Positions 8,162-17,107 of a stretch of DNA of 64,000 nucleotides are shown here, piece by piece. The position numbers and the translations under genes were made by a program. The notes below the pieces were generated by a model. That model was given only the letters and a program-made list of their open reading frames with translations. It searched no databases and was not told where the DNA came from. Every line of letters begins with the position of its first letter. The stretch's first letter is position 1. The DNA comes from Nocardiopsis suaedae. GTDB lineage: Bacteria; Actinomycetota; Actinomycetes; Streptosporangiales; Streptosporangiaceae. The stretch covers positions 16,994 to 80,993 of the forward strand of contig NZ_JAQFWP010000027.1 in the NCBI RefSeq assembly GCF_027706745.1, written 5' to 3'.

Positions 8162-9010
8162 TCAGCGAGTCGTGATGCTTTCGCCGCCGATCGCGTCGAG
8201 GAAGGTGAGCCTCTCGGCTGAAGGGGTCCCGGCGGGCGCGGTGTAGAGCACGAGGTGCTGGTCGTGGTCGGCGAGGTGTAGGGCGTCGCAATCGACGGTG
8301 ATGTCGCCGACGATCGGGTGGCGAAAGGTCTTGGTGAGGGTCGGCACGGGTTGCACGTCGTTGCGATCCCAGAGCCGTGCGAATTCGCCACTGGAGGCGC
8401 GCAGGTCGTCGACGAGGGCGGTGATGGCCGGGTCCTCGGGGTAACGGGCCAGAGTCGAGCGCAGTTCGATGGCGACCTGTCGCCGGAATTCGGCGGCGTC
8501 GGAGAGCCCGAACAGAGGATCGTCGGCCGGTGCGGCGGGCAGGAACGCGCGCCGGGCGAGGTTGCGCTCCTCCGGGGCGCGGTCGGCGAAGTCCTCCAGG
8601 AGCGCTGCCGCGAGGCCGTTCCAGGCGAGCACGTCGAACGCGGCGGACATCACGAACCCGGCGGTCCCCGGAACACGGTCGAGAAGCGCGAGGATGCTCG
8701 CGCGGACCTCCCGCGAGTGCACGCCGCCTCGGTTCGGTGCGGTCCCGGCGAGCAGGTGCAGGTGGTCGGACTCGGCGGGGGTGAGCCGGAGCGCTCCGGC
8801 GATCCCGGCGAGGACGTCGGCGGACGGGCGCGGAGCCCGCCCTTGTTCGAGACGCACGTAGTACTCGGTGGAGATGTGTGCGAGGACGGCGACCTCTTCA
8901 CGCCGCAGCCCCGGGGTGCGCCGCCGGGGGCCGGAGGGGAGGCCGACGTCCTCGGGGAGCAGCCGTTCCCGCCGGCCGCGGAGGAACGCCCCTAGACCCT
9001 GCTTGTCCAT
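8162..9010 (-). CDS. MmyB-type helix-turn-helix regulator
   Basis: This 282-residue regulator has an XRE-type helix-turn-helix at about residues 5-85, including TPGLRREEVAVLAHIS and YYVRLEQGR, which is diagnostic of this actinobacterial family. The MmyB-like ligand-binding domain follows (ADDLRASSGEFARLW and DRNDV near residue 215). Members typically sit next to a divergent oxidoreductase gene that they repress, and here an SDR gene starts 85 bp away on the other strand. The ATG at 9010 is the only start compatible with the complete HTH. The ligand is unknown; fatty-acid-like molecules have been proposed for the family. Confidence 0.88.
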   Translation of the reverse strand: MDKQGLGAFLRGRRERLLPEDVGLPSGPRRRTPGLRREEVAVLAHISTEYYVRLEQGRAPRPSADVLAGIAGALRLTPAESDHLHLLAGTAPNRGGVHSREVRASILALLDRVPGTAGFVMSAAFDVLAWNGLAAALLEDFADRAPEERNLARRAFLPAAPADDPLFGLSDAAEFRRQVAIELRSTLARYPEDPAITALVDDLRASSGEFARLWDRNDVQPVPTLTKTFRHPIVGDITVDCDALHLADHDQHLVLYTAPAGTPSAERLTFLDAIGGESITTR

Positions 9011-9095
9011 GGCCCCAGTATGCGCACGACTCGGCGGGGGATCCTGGTACAGATTGTGCCTGCATCCGATCGGACGTTCGCCGGACCTTGGTGTC

Positions 9096-9875
9096 ATGAC
9101 GAACGACGACAACAGCACCCCTGCCGGACTACTGGCCGGAAAGGCCGTCTTCATCACCGGCGCCAGCCGCGGCATCGGCGCGGCCGCGGCCCGGCTCTTC
9201 GCCGCTGAAGGAGCCGCCGTCGTGCTCGCCGCGCGCAGCACCGGCGCTCTCGATCGCATCGTCGGAGAGATCCGCGCGTCCGGCGGCATCGCCGATGCGG
9301 TCCCCGTGGACCTCGCCGACTCCGCAAGCATCGGGGCGGCGGTGGCGAAGGCAGGGGAGGTGCACGGACGGCTCGACGGAGCGTTCAACAACGGTGCCGC
9401 GGGGCAAGAGCCCGGGTCGCTGGAGAGCACGAGCGACGTCGACATCGAGCGCCAGTTCACGGTGAACTTCCGGGCGCACTGGACGGCGATGAACGCTGAG
9501 GTCGCGCTGATGCGGGCCGGCGGCGGGGCGATCGTGAACACCTCCAGCATCGGCGGCCGACGAGCCAATCCGGTGCTTCCCGCCTACGGGGCCATGAAAC
9601 GGGGGTTGAACAGCATCACCGAGTCGGCTGCGGTCACGTGGGCGCCGGAGGGGATCCGGGTCAATGCCATCGCCCCGGGCGGTACCGCGACGGAGATGAT
9701 GCTCGACTGGGACAAGGCCACGCCAGGGGTGATCGAGGCGAACTACGCCGCAACCCCGATGGGCCGGATGGCCGAGCCGCGCGAGGTCGCCGAAGTGGCC
9801 GCGTGGCTGTTGAGCGACCGTGCGTCGATGGTGACCGGCGCGATCGTCCCGGTGGACGGTGGTGCCGGAGCATGA
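9096..9875 (+). CDS. Short-chain dehydrogenase/reductase
   Basis: This 259-residue classical SDR shows the cofactor motif TGASRGIG at about residues 21-28 and an NNGAAG segment in place of NNAG. The catalytic Ser is in NTSSIGG, and the YxxxK pair is in AYGAMKR. The C-terminus (TGAIVPVDGG) is typical. It would oxidise or reduce a hydroxyl/keto substrate with NAD(P)H; the substrate cannot be read from sequence. It is divergent from the MmyB-type regulator, its probable repressor. Confidence 0.9.
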   Translation: MTNDDNSTPAGLLAGKAVFITGASRGIGAAAARLFAAEGAAVVLAARSTGALDRIVGEIRASGGIADAVPVDLADSASIGAAVAKAGEVHGRLDGAFNNGAAGQEPGSLESTSDVDIERQFTVNFRAHWTAMNAEVALMRAGGGAIVNTSSIGGRRANPVLPAYGAMKRGLNSITESAAVTWAPEGIRVNAIAPGGTATEMMLDWDKATPGVIEANYAATPMGRMAEPREVAEVAAWLLSDRASMVTGAIVPVDGGAGA

Positions 9876-10037
9876 CCGACCACCGTGACGAGGAGCGACG
9901 GAACGGACCTCGGGCCGCGTCGCCACGACCCCCTGTCGCGGACCGCCACCGCTGCCCAGGGGTCGCAGAACGGGTCATGGGCGGCACTCGTGAGGCGTCA
10001 GCACTGGGCGGGGGCGAATCGTTGCCCGTTTGCGTGG

Positions 10038-10110
10038 CGGCCCCAGCAGGATTCGAACCTGCGACACCGGCTTTAGGAGAGCCGTGCTCTGTCCCCTGAG
10101 CTATGAGGCC
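10038..10110 (-). tRNA. tRNA-Arg (anticodon CCT)
   Basis: Read on the minus strand, a 73-nt cloverleaf has acceptor stem GGCCTCA/TGGGGCC, T-loop GGTTCGAATCC, and an anticodon stem CGGCT/AGCCG enclosing the loop CTCCTAA, giving anticodon CCT (reads AGG). A CCA follows immediately at 10037-10035, so the 3' CCA appears to be encoded. Confidence 0.93.
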
Positions 10111-10436
10111 TTGCAAGCCCCAGCGTAGCGGAGGAGCGGGGGCGTTCGTGTCCCGCACCGGCAGGGGCGGGCGCCCCGGGGCTCTCGTCCTCTGGGTGTG
10201 AGTACTCTTCTCTCTATAGGGTTGTCACTCCACCCGCGTGACATGCGCCACACCGTGCGCGCCGCTGGGGCGGGGCGGATCCCGGGGTGCGGCGGCGGCC
10301 AGGGGGGACGGCCCGGTCGGCTCCGGGCGCGGGGCCGCGGCCTGCTGGCCGGATGTGGACTTTGCAGTACCCTGCCATGCGGCCGCCCTACGGCCCGTGC
10401 ACGACCGTGACCGATACAGGTAGCCGGAGGACTCAC
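10111..10436. other. Intergenic promoter region of tRNA-Arg and the VanY-type gene
   Basis: These 326 bp hold no supportable gene. A locally AT-richer patch at 10198-10240 (GAGTACTC, CTATAGGG) probably contains the leftward tRNA promoter. The rightward gene has AGCCGGAGG just before its GTG. No terminator-like hairpin stands out. Confidence 0.45.
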
Positions 10437-11642
10437 GTGCCGTTCTCTCTCGCATCGACGCGGCGGACGCCCCGCGCCAGGAGAAGCGGATCGGCGTCCC
10501 GTCCTCCGAGGCCGTCCCGGGGCCCGCGGCCCTCCTCCAGCGCGTCCGGGGCCCCGGTGTCGGCGGTCTCGCTTCCGCGCCCCCTGCGGGTGCGGCTCGC
10601 CCAGGGGATCGTCACCGTCCTGCTCCTCGGCGGCGTCCTGCTGCCCGCCGGAGAGGCCGCCGTCGCGCCGGTCACCGCCCCCGCCCATGCCGACGAGGAC
10701 CTCGACGCCCTCGCCGAACAGGCGGAGCAGGCCAAGGAGGACCTGGAGAAGGCCACCGAGGACTACACCGACCGCGAGAAGGACCTCGACGCCGCCCAGG
10801 AGGAGCTGGTCTCCACGCTGCACGAGCTGCAGCAGACCGAGCTGGAGCTCGGCGACATGCGCGAGCCGCTCTCCCAGATGGCCAGCACCCTCTACCAGCA
10901 GCCCGACGCCGGGGCGCTGGGCCTGATGACCTCCGGCAGCGTCCAGCAGGACCTGCGCGTCGACTCCTACGTCAGCAAGCTCTCCGAGGACAAGGACGCC
11001 CTCATCGAGGAGGCCAACAAGCTGCGCGACCGCCAGGTCGAGCTCACCAACGAGGCCCAGAACCTGCAGGCCGAGACGCAGCTCGCCCGGGTCGAGCTCA
11101 AGTCCGACCTGGAGGACCTCAAGAAGCAGTCCGAGGAGAGCACCGAGAAGCTCACCAAGGAGCTGAAGGACCGCGGCCTGGACGTGGACGCCTACATGGC
11201 CGGAGTGGAGTGCGACCCCAGCAAGGGCGCGCAGGCCTCCAACTACCCCAACGGCCTGCTCCCCCAGGGTGCGCTGTGCGAGCTCCCGCAGGGCGGCGAG
11301 TTCCTGCGCGCCGACGCGGCCGTGGACTTCATGGAGATGAACCAGGCCTACGCCGACGAGTTCGGCAGCCAGATGTGCCTGACCAGCTCCTACCGCGACC
11401 TGCCGAACCAGCAGCGCGTCTACGCCGAGCAGCCCCCGGGCAACGCCGCCGTCCCCGGCACCTCCAACCACGGCTGGGGCCTGGCCGTCGACATCTGCGG
11501 CGGGGTGCAGAACCAGGGGTCGGCCCAGTTCAACTGGCTGGAGGCCAACTCCCGGAAGTGGGGCTGGTTCCACCCGCAGTGGGCCTACTCCAACCCCTTC
11601 GAGCCCTGGCACTGGGAGTACGAGGCCGCCAAGGCGGAGTGA
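10437..11642 (+). CDS. Secreted D-alanyl-D-alanine carboxypeptidase, VanY type
   Basis: This 401-residue protein has a basic Ser/Arg/Pro-rich N-terminus and a hydrophobic signal or anchor at about residues 55-80, followed by ADEDLDALA. A long coiled coil (about 85-255, rich in Glu/Lys/Leu heptads) links to a C-terminal peptidase M15B (VanY) domain. Its zinc and catalytic motifs are visible: SNHGWGLAVD (HxxGxAxD) near residue 345 and HWEY near the end. It probably trims the terminal D-Ala of peptidoglycan stem peptides outside the membrane, with the coiled coil controlling placement, as in NlpC/P60 and M23 enzymes with similar coils. GTG 10437 follows GGAGG. Confidence 0.88.
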   Translation: MPFSLASTRRTPRARRSGSASRPPRPSRGPRPSSSASGAPVSAVSLPRPLRVRLAQGIVTVLLLGGVLLPAGEAAVAPVTAPAHADEDLDALAEQAEQAKEDLEKATEDYTDREKDLDAAQEELVSTLHELQQTELELGDMREPLSQMASTLYQQPDAGALGLMTSGSVQQDLRVDSYVSKLSEDKDALIEEANKLRDRQVELTNEAQNLQAETQLARVELKSDLEDLKKQSEESTEKLTKELKDRGLDVDAYMAGVECDPSKGAQASNYPNGLLPQGALCELPQGGEFLRADAAVDFMEMNQAYADEFGSQMCLTSSYRDLPNQQRVYAEQPPGNAAVPGTSNHGWGLAVDICGGVQNQGSAQFNWLEANSRKWGWFHPQWAYSNPFEPWHWEYEAAKAE

Positions 11643-11706
11643 GCGCAGTGACCGGGTGGGCCGCCCGGCCGGAGAGGGGGCGGGGCCCAGCGGCCCCGCC
11701 CGGGCC

Positions 11707-12132
11707 TCAGGCCGAGGCGGGCTCGCCTTCGGAGGCCTCCGGAGCGACCTCCGAGGTGCACTGCGGGCACCGGTCCGCCATGCGGTTGATCTCGCTGCGG
11801 CAGTGCGGGCACTCCCGCGTCGCCGCCTCCTCGGCCTTCGCGAGCCGGTCCATCAGCTTGGACACCGGCAGCACCACGAAGAAGTACAGCACCGCCGCCG
11901 TCAGCAGGAAGCCGATCAGCGCGTCCACGAAGGCGCCGTACAGGAAGCGGCTGCCGTTCACCTCGAAGTAGAGGTCGCCGAAGTGCGGCACCCCTCCGAA
12001 GATCCCCAGAAGCGGGGTGATGAAGCCTTCGGTGAAGGCCGTGATCAGTTCGGAGAAGACGGCGCCGATCACCACGGCGACCGCCAGCTGCACCAGGTTG
12101 CCCTGGAGCAGGAACCTCTTGAATCCGTCCAT
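11707..12132 (-). CDS. mscL: Large-conductance mechanosensitive channel with zinc ribbon
   Basis: This 141-residue MscL protein has the N-terminal helix and TM1 (GFKRFLLQGNLVQLAVAVVIG), the extracellular loop and TM2 (ALIGFLLTAAVLYFFVVLPV). It protects cells from hypo-osmotic shock by opening under membrane tension. The cytoplasmic tail carries a predicted zinc ribbon (CPHC, then CPQC twelve residues later), which some actinobacterial MscL proteins have and E. coli MscL lacks. ATG 12132 keeps the canonical N-terminus; an upstream start at 12159 would add nine residues. Confidence 0.93.
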   Translation of the reverse strand: MDGFKRFLLQGNLVQLAVAVVIGAVFSELITAFTEGFITPLLGIFGGVPHFGDLYFEVNGSRFLYGAFVDALIGFLLTAAVLYFFVVLPVSKLMDRLAKAEEAATRECPHCRSEINRMADRCPQCTSEVAPEASEGEPASA

Positions 12133-12239
12133 CGCTCGGTCGTCCCCTCCCGTTCTCACCGGCGGTCCTGTCCTGCGGCGCCCGGGGGCCGGGGGCGCCG
12201 GAACCGCGCCGAACAGGATTCACTACCCCCGGTCATCGG

Positions 12240-12887
12240 TCAAACGCGGATCGTCAGTGCAATCCCGCCGCGGACGGACGCCGCCGCCAGCGCCGCCGCC
12301 TCCCCCCGCTCCGCGGCGACCACGATGACCGCGCCGCCCACCCCGCCCGCCCCGCCGTCCTGCGGATCGGGGACGGCGACGACCGGCCGGTCCTGCGCCA
12401 GCACGACGGGCGGACCGGCCTCCGGGGCGGCCCCGGGCGGCGCCTCGGAGAGGGCGGGCGGCGCCGCCACCAGGTCCACCCGGTCGCCGGGTGCGACCGG
12501 CGCCGCCGCCTGCGCGTCGGCGACCCGCACCGGCACTGCCGCCGTGTCCGGCCCGTACCCGGCCGCGGGAGGGTCGGCCAACCGCGCGTCGGTGAGCACC
12601 TCACCGCGCCGGACCGGGCCGGTCAGCGCCCCGTCCACGGGCTCCTCGCCGGGGCGCAGCGCCCCGTCGGGCACCGCGTCCGCGGGCAGGGTGCGCACCT
12701 CCAGGTCGGCGGCGGCGACCGGGTCGAGCGGGGACAGGTCCCGCGCGGCGGCCACGACCTCGGTCCCGCCCTCGGGCGCCGGGCGCAGCAGCAGGACCGC
12801 CCCGGAGAGCGCCACCGCGGCGCACAGCGTCCCGACGGCGCCGCGGTGGCGGGCCAGGGCGAGGGCCGTCCGTCGCCGAAGCGTCAT
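12240..12887 (-). CDS. SAF-domain protein, CpaB/RcpC-like
   Basis: This 215-residue protein has one N-terminal membrane segment at about residues 17-36. A SAF domain at about 42-105 (VVAAARDLSPLDPVAAADLEV) is followed by an RcpC/CpaB-like region (VAPGDRVDLVAA). Such proteins take part in Flp/tight-adherence pilus assembly or act as periplasmic chaperones. No other pilus gene lies in this window, so the assignment stays at domain level. A strong terminator separates it from the FmdB gene upstream. Confidence 0.75.
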   Translation of the reverse strand: MTLRRRTALALARHRGAVGTLCAAVALSGAVLLLRPAPEGGTEVVAAARDLSPLDPVAAADLEVRTLPADAVPDGALRPGEEPVDGALTGPVRRGEVLTDARLADPPAAGYGPDTAAVPVRVADAQAAAPVAPGDRVDLVAAPPALSEAPPGAAPEAGPPVVLAQDRPVVAVPDPQDGGAGGVGGAVIVVAAERGEAAALAAASVRGGIALTIRV

Positions 12888-12965
12888 GGGGGAAGGCTAG
12901 GGCGCCGGGCGGCGGGGGCGGGCTCTGATCGCGGGGCTGTGGACACGGGGCTGCGGACGTACAGC

Positions 12966-13000
12966 GAAGGCCGGGACCCTGCGACAGGGTCCCGGCCTTC
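12966..13000 (-). terminator. Strong intrinsic terminator after the FmdB gene
   Basis: A 16-bp perfect stem beginning GAAGGCCGGGACCCTG with a 3-base CGA loop lies 27 bp beyond the FmdB stop codon on the minus strand. The A/T-rich outer base pairs (GAA/TTC) give the only tail-like feature. Confidence 0.85.
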
Positions 13001-13026
13001 GGAAAGCCGTGGGCGGCGCGGAAGTT

Positions 13027-13422
13027 CTAGGCCGAGGCGGCCTTGGCGGGCGAGCCGCTCGACGAGCCCGACGAGGAGGTGCCGGACGGGGCCGACGAGC
13101 CCGACGAGCCGGAACCGCTGGAGGAGGACCCGCTCGACGCGGACGAGGAGCTCTCCGACGAGGAGCCGTTCGAGGAGGCCGACGCGTCGCCGTTCGACGA
13201 GCCGGACGCCCCGGAGGAGCTCGTGATCGCCGAGCTGTCGGAGGTCTTGGCGCTGTCGGTGCGGTAGAACCCCGAGCCCTTGAAGACGATGCCCACCGCC
13301 GAGTACACCTTGCGGAGGCGCCCTTCGCACGAGGGGCAGGTGGTCAGCGAGTCGTCGCTGAACTTCTGCACGACCTCCAGCGGTTCGCCGCACTCGGTGC
13401 AGACGTACTGGTATGTAGGCAC
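13027..13422 (-). CDS. FmdB-family zinc ribbon protein with Ser-rich tail
   Basis: This 131-residue protein starts with a FmdB/putative-regulatory zinc ribbon (MPTYQYVCTECGEPLEVVQ, then CPSCEG), giving two CxxC knuckles. From about residue 60 it is almost entirely Ser/Gly/Ala, a disordered tail common in actinobacterial homologues. Its function is unknown despite the historical link to formamidase operons. ATG 13422 follows AAGGAGGAT, a near-perfect ribosome site. Confidence 0.88.
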   Translation of the reverse strand: MPTYQYVCTECGEPLEVVQKFSDDSLTTCPSCEGRLRKVYSAVGIVFKGSGFYRTDSAKTSDSSAITSSSGASGSSNGDASASSNGSSSESSSSASSGSSSSGSGSSGSSAPSGTSSSGSSSGSPAKAASA

Positions 13423-13585
13423 GTGATCCTCCTTGCTGGCACTCTCGCCCGTCGACTGCTAGATAGTACGCGGTTGAACAGCGGTGCCGCGACCTCGGGG
13501 GCCGACACGCCGGGCTCCGCGCCGCCGGTGGATGCAACGCCGCCCGGCCTCCCGCTGTTCCGCGCCCCGCCCCCGCGCCGCCAGG

Positions 13586-14170
13586 TCACAGGCGCCGCAG
13601 TCCGCCTTCCGGGGTGAGAACCCCGTCCACGGGCCGGTCGTGGTCCTCGGCCGGCACCGACTCCAGGAACTCTGTGTCGTAAATCACCCCGAGCTTCAGG
13701 GCGTTCGGCCCGACCAGGGACAGCGCGCGGTCGTAGCATCCCGCCCCGCGCCCCAGCCGGTACCCCGCGTGGTCGACCGCCAGCGCCGGCGCCAGCACCA
13801 CCGACGCCCGCGCGACCGCCTCCCTCCCGTACCTGGGGCCGGTCGGCTCCAGCAGCCCGAAGCGCGCGGGGGCCACGCTGTCCGGCCCCTCATAGGCCGC
13901 CCAGTCCAGCGACCGGTCCGACCGGAAGACCGGGAGCAGCACGTACACACCCCGCTTCCACAGCATCGTCACCAGCTTGCGCGTGTCCGGCTCGGCGTCC
14001 ACCGAGTAGTACACGGCGACCGTCCCCGCGGTGGCCAGCTCGGGCACCTCGGCCGCCGCGTCCCGCAGCGCCGACCCCGCGCGGTCCCGGCGCTCCTCGG
14101 ACAGGGCCGCACGCGCGTCGAGCAGCCGCGCCCGCAGCCGCTCCTTCTCCGACCTCGCATCAGCGTCCAT
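13586..14170 (-). CDS. 5-formyltetrahydrofolate cyclo-ligase
   Basis: This 194-residue enzyme converts 5-formyl-THF to 5,10-methenyl-THF using ATP. It shows the N-terminal helical segment (KERLRARLLDARAAL), the substrate loop (VYYSVDAEPDT), and the ATP-binding signature (GYRLGRGAGCYDRAL). In actinomycetes it usually lies beside galU and an FmdB gene, as here. No clear Shine-Dalgarno precedes ATG 14170, so a short-leader or leaderless transcript is possible. It is divergent from galU, 160 bp apart. Confidence 0.92.
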   Translation of the reverse strand: MDADARSEKERLRARLLDARAALSEERRDRAGSALRDAAAEVPELATAGTVAVYYSVDAEPDTRKLVTMLWKRGVYVLLPVFRSDRSLDWAAYEGPDSVAPARFGLLEPTGPRYGREAVARASVVLAPALAVDHAGYRLGRGAGCYDRALSLVGPNALKLGVIYDTEFLESVPAEDHDRPVDGVLTPEGGLRRL

Positions 14171-14330
14171 GGGGGCGAGTCTGTCAGGAAGCGGCCGCGT
14201 GAGAAGGGGGAGAAGGGGCGGTGAACACCGTCCGCCCACACCCCGCGCGACCGGGCGTTTCTCCCGGATCCCCAGGTCAGCCCGCGCGCGGCGGCCCGAT
14301 CCCGCTCCGACCGTGTCCTAGAGTGCGCTC

Positions 14331-15263
14331 ATGACGGATACGCGACACTCCCTGCCCCGGGTGACCAAGGCCGTGGTCCCGGCCGCGGGCCTCGGCACGA
14401 GGTTCCTTCCGGCGACCAAGGCCACCCCCAAGGAAATGCTCCCGATCGTGGACAAGCCGGCCATCCAGTACGTCGTCGAGGAGGCCGTGGACGCCGGGCT
14501 GAACGACGTCCTCATGGTCACCGGGCGCAGCAAGCGCTCCATCGAGGACCACTTCGACCGGGCCTACGAGCTGGAGGAGGCGCTGCGCGCCAAGGACGAC
14601 ACCGAGCGGCTGCGGTCGGTGCGCGAGTCCAGCGAGCTGGCGCAGGTGCACTACGTGCGCCAGGGGGAGCCGCGCGGCCTGGGCCACGCCGTGCTGTGCG
14701 CCGACGCCCACGTGGCCGGGGAGCCCTTCGCGGTCCTCCTGGGCGACGACCTCATCGGCGCCAGCGAGGGGCTGCTCAAGCGGATGATCGACGTGCAGGC
14801 CGAGCGCGGCGGCAGCGTCGTCGCCCTCATGGAGGTGGAGCCCGAACAGGTCTCCCTCTACGGCTGCGCCGCCATCGAGTCCACCGACGACCCCGACGTG
14901 GTGCGCGTGACCGACCTGGTGGAGAAGCCGCCGCAGGAGTCGGCCCCCAGCCGCTGGGCGATCATCGGCCGGTACGTGTGCGCCCCCGAGGTCTTCGGGG
15001 TGCTGCGCGACACCCCGCCCGGGCGCGGCGGTGAGATCCAGCTCACCGACGCCCTGCGGGAGCTGGCCGGGCGCAGGCCCGACCAGGGCGGCCCGGTGCA
15101 CGGGGTGCTGTTCCGGGGGCAGCGCTACGACACCGGAAACAGGCTCGACTACCTTCGCACTGTGGTGGAATTCGCGTGTGCGCGGCCCGACCTCGCCGCG
15201 GAGTTCGTTCCGTGGCTCCGCGAGTTCGCGGCGGCGCAGGACCCCGGCGACCTGCCGGGGTGA
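14331..15263 (+). CDS. galU: UTP-glucose-1-phosphate uridylyltransferase
   Basis: This 310-residue GalU makes UDP-glucose from UTP and glucose-1-phosphate, feeding glycan synthesis. The nucleotide-binding motif AAGLGTRFLPATKA is at about residues 19-32, and KEMLPIVDKP, DDLIGAS and VEKP motifs follow in the expected order. It heads a rightward block with moeA, moaC, mog, rimJ and sepX; only 22 bp separate it from moeA. The shared presence of glycan precursor and division genes in this block is conserved in actinomycetes. Confidence 0.95.
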   Translation: MTDTRHSLPRVTKAVVPAAGLGTRFLPATKATPKEMLPIVDKPAIQYVVEEAVDAGLNDVLMVTGRSKRSIEDHFDRAYELEEALRAKDDTERLRSVRESSELAQVHYVRQGEPRGLGHAVLCADAHVAGEPFAVLLGDDLIGASEGLLKRMIDVQAERGGSVVALMEVEPEQVSLYGCAAIESTDDPDVVRVTDLVEKPPQESAPSRWAIIGRYVCAPEVFGVLRDTPPGRGGEIQLTDALRELAGRRPDQGGPVHGVLFRGQRYDTGNRLDYLRTVVEFACARPDLAAEFVPWLREFAAAQDPGDLPG

Positions 15264-15285
15264 CACCCGCTTCGAGAGGGGACCG

Positions 15286-16512
15286 ATGAAGAGCGTCGAG
15301 AGGCACATCACCGACATCCTCGGGCTGGTGCGCCCGCTCCCCCCGATCGAGCTGGACCTGCTGCGCGCCCAGGGGGCCGTGCTCGCCGAGGACGTGACCG
15401 CCCCCGTGGCGCTGCCGCCCTTCGACAACTCCGCCATGGACGGCTACGCCGTGGTCGCCGCCGACGTGGCCGGCGCGAGCGGGACGGCGCCCGTGCGCCT
15501 GCCCGTGGCCGGGGACATCGCCGCCGGGGACACCGGCGCCCACGCGGTCCGCAGCGGCTACTGCGCCCGCATCATGACCGGCGCCCCGATGCCCGCCGGA
15601 GCCGACGCCGTGGTGCCGGTGGAGTGGACCGACGGCGGCCGCGCCGAGGTGTCCGTGCACCGCCCCGCCGCCGCGGGCAACGCGGTCCGCCGCGCCGGAG
15701 GGGACGTGCGCGAGGGGGACACGGTGCTGCGGGCCGGCGCCCGCCTGGGCGCCGCCGAGCTGGGCGTGCTCGCCTCGGTGGGGCGGCGCACCGCACCGGT
15801 GCGCCCGCGGCCCCGGGTGGCGGTGCTGTCCACCGGCGAGGAGCTGGTCGAGCCGGGCAAGCCGCTGGCGCCCGGCCAGATCTGGGAGTCCAACGGCTAC
15901 ATGCTCACCGCGGCGGCGATCGCCGCGGGCTGCGACGGCCACCGGCACTCCTTCGTCGGCGACGAGCCCGCCGCCGTGCTGGACGCGATCGACGACGTGC
16001 TGATGCAGGCCGACATCGTGGTCACCACCGGCGGGGTCAGCATGGGCGCCTACGACCCGGTCAAGGAGGCCCTCTCCGGACTGGGGACGGTGCGCTTCGA
16101 GCAGGTCGCCATGCAGCCGGGCAAGCCGCAGGGGTACGGCACGGTGGGGGAGGACGCCACGCCGATCATCACCCTGCCGGGCAACCCGGTGAGCGCCTTC
16201 GTGTCCTTCTACGTCCTGCTGCTCCCGGCGCTGCACCGCATGCAGGGGGTGGCGCCCGACCCGCTGCCCACGGTCTCCGCGCGCCTGGCCGCCCCGGTCT
16301 CCTCGCCGCCCGGCCGCCGCTCCTACCTGCGCGTGCGCCTGGAGGAAGACCCCGGGGCCGACGGCGGCCCGCGGGCGGTCCCCGCGTCCCGGCAGGCCTC
16401 CCACCAGCTCTCCGCCCTGGCCGACGCCGACGGCCTGGCGGTGGTCCCCGAGGACGCCGAGAGCCTGCCCGAAGGGACCGAGGTCGCCGTGCTGCGACTG
16501 CCCCGGCCCTGA
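15286..16512 (+). CDS. moeA: Molybdopterin molybdotransferase MoeA / gephyrin-like Glp
   Basis: This 408-residue protein is a full-length MoeA: FDNSAMDGYAV at about residue 46, TGAPMPAGAD at 100-109, the TGGVSMGAYD loop near 248, PGKPQGYG and LPGNPVSAF. The family inserts molybdate into molybdopterin-AMP. In Corynebacterium the paralogue encoded beside the membrane protein GlpR is Glp, a gephyrin-like protein that binds FtsZ. Because sepX/glpR is five genes downstream, this copy may act in division rather than, or besides, cofactor synthesis. ATG 15286 follows GAGAGGGGA. Confidence 0.93.
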   Translation: MKSVERHITDILGLVRPLPPIELDLLRAQGAVLAEDVTAPVALPPFDNSAMDGYAVVAADVAGASGTAPVRLPVAGDIAAGDTGAHAVRSGYCARIMTGAPMPAGADAVVPVEWTDGGRAEVSVHRPAAAGNAVRRAGGDVREGDTVLRAGARLGAAELGVLASVGRRTAPVRPRPRVAVLSTGEELVEPGKPLAPGQIWESNGYMLTAAAIAAGCDGHRHSFVGDEPAAVLDAIDDVLMQADIVVTTGGVSMGAYDPVKEALSGLGTVRFEQVAMQPGKPQGYGTVGEDATPIITLPGNPVSAFVSFYVLLLPALHRMQGVAPDPLPTVSARLAAPVSSPPGRRSYLRVRLEEDPGADGGPRAVPASRQASHQLSALADADGLAVVPEDAESLPEGTEVAVLRLPRP

Positions 16513-16579
16513 CCGCCCGCCGCCCCGCGCCTCGGCGGGGACCTGCGCGCCCGCGGGCGGGTGGGATACCTTCGGTGCC

Positions 16580-17107
16580 ATGTCCGCACCATCTCCCCAC
16601 TCCTCCGGGTTCACCCACCTCGACGCGGCGGGCGCGGCCCGCATGGTGGACGTCACCGGCAAGGAGGTCTCCGCCCGCTCGGCCACCGCCTCCGGCCGGG
16701 TCCGCGTCTCGGCCGCGGTGGTCGAGGCCCTGCGCGGCGGCACCGTGCCCAAGGGCGACGCGCTCGCGGTGGCCCGCATCGCCGGGATCCAGGCCGCCAA
16801 GCGCACCCCCGACCTGGTGCCGCTGTGCCACCCCATCGCGATCCACGGCGCCGACGTCGGCCTGCGGGTGCGCGACGAGGACGTGCTCATCTCCGCCACC
16901 GTCCGCACCGCCGACCGCACCGGCGTGGAGATGGAGGCCCTCACCTGCGTGACGGCGGCCGCCCTCGCGCTGGTCGACATGGTCAAGGCGATCGACCCGG
17001 CGGCCGTGGTCACCGACGTGCGGGTGGAGGAGAAGACCGGCGGCAAGACCGGCCACTGGACCCGCCCGGACGGGGCCGCGGACACCGGTGCCGGGGACCC
17101 GCGGTGA
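16580..17107 (+). CDS. moaC: Cyclic pyranopterin monophosphate synthase
   Basis: This 175-residue MoaC catalyses the second step of molybdopterin synthesis, to cyclic pyranopterin monophosphate. Visible signatures are MVDVTGKEVSARSATASG, LCHPI (active-site region) and GVEMEALTCVTAAALALVDM, with the Lys pair in MVKAID and KTGG. Its stop codon overlaps the GTG of the next gene (GTGA), indicating translational coupling. Confidence 0.95.
   Translation: MSAPSPHSSGFTHLDAAGAARMVDVTGKEVSARSATASGRVRVSAAVVEALRGGTVPKGDALAVARIAGIQAAKRTPDLVPLCHPIAIHGADVGLRVRDEDVLISATVRTADRTGVEMEALTCVTAAALALVDMVKAIDPAAVVTDVRVEEKTGGKTGHWTRPDGAADTGAGDPR

Noticed and set aside
7744..8175. Possible small genes or a peptide precursor beside the ABC exporter
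   Set aside because: The frames lack ribosome sites and leader-core organisation, and no modifying enzyme gene is near.
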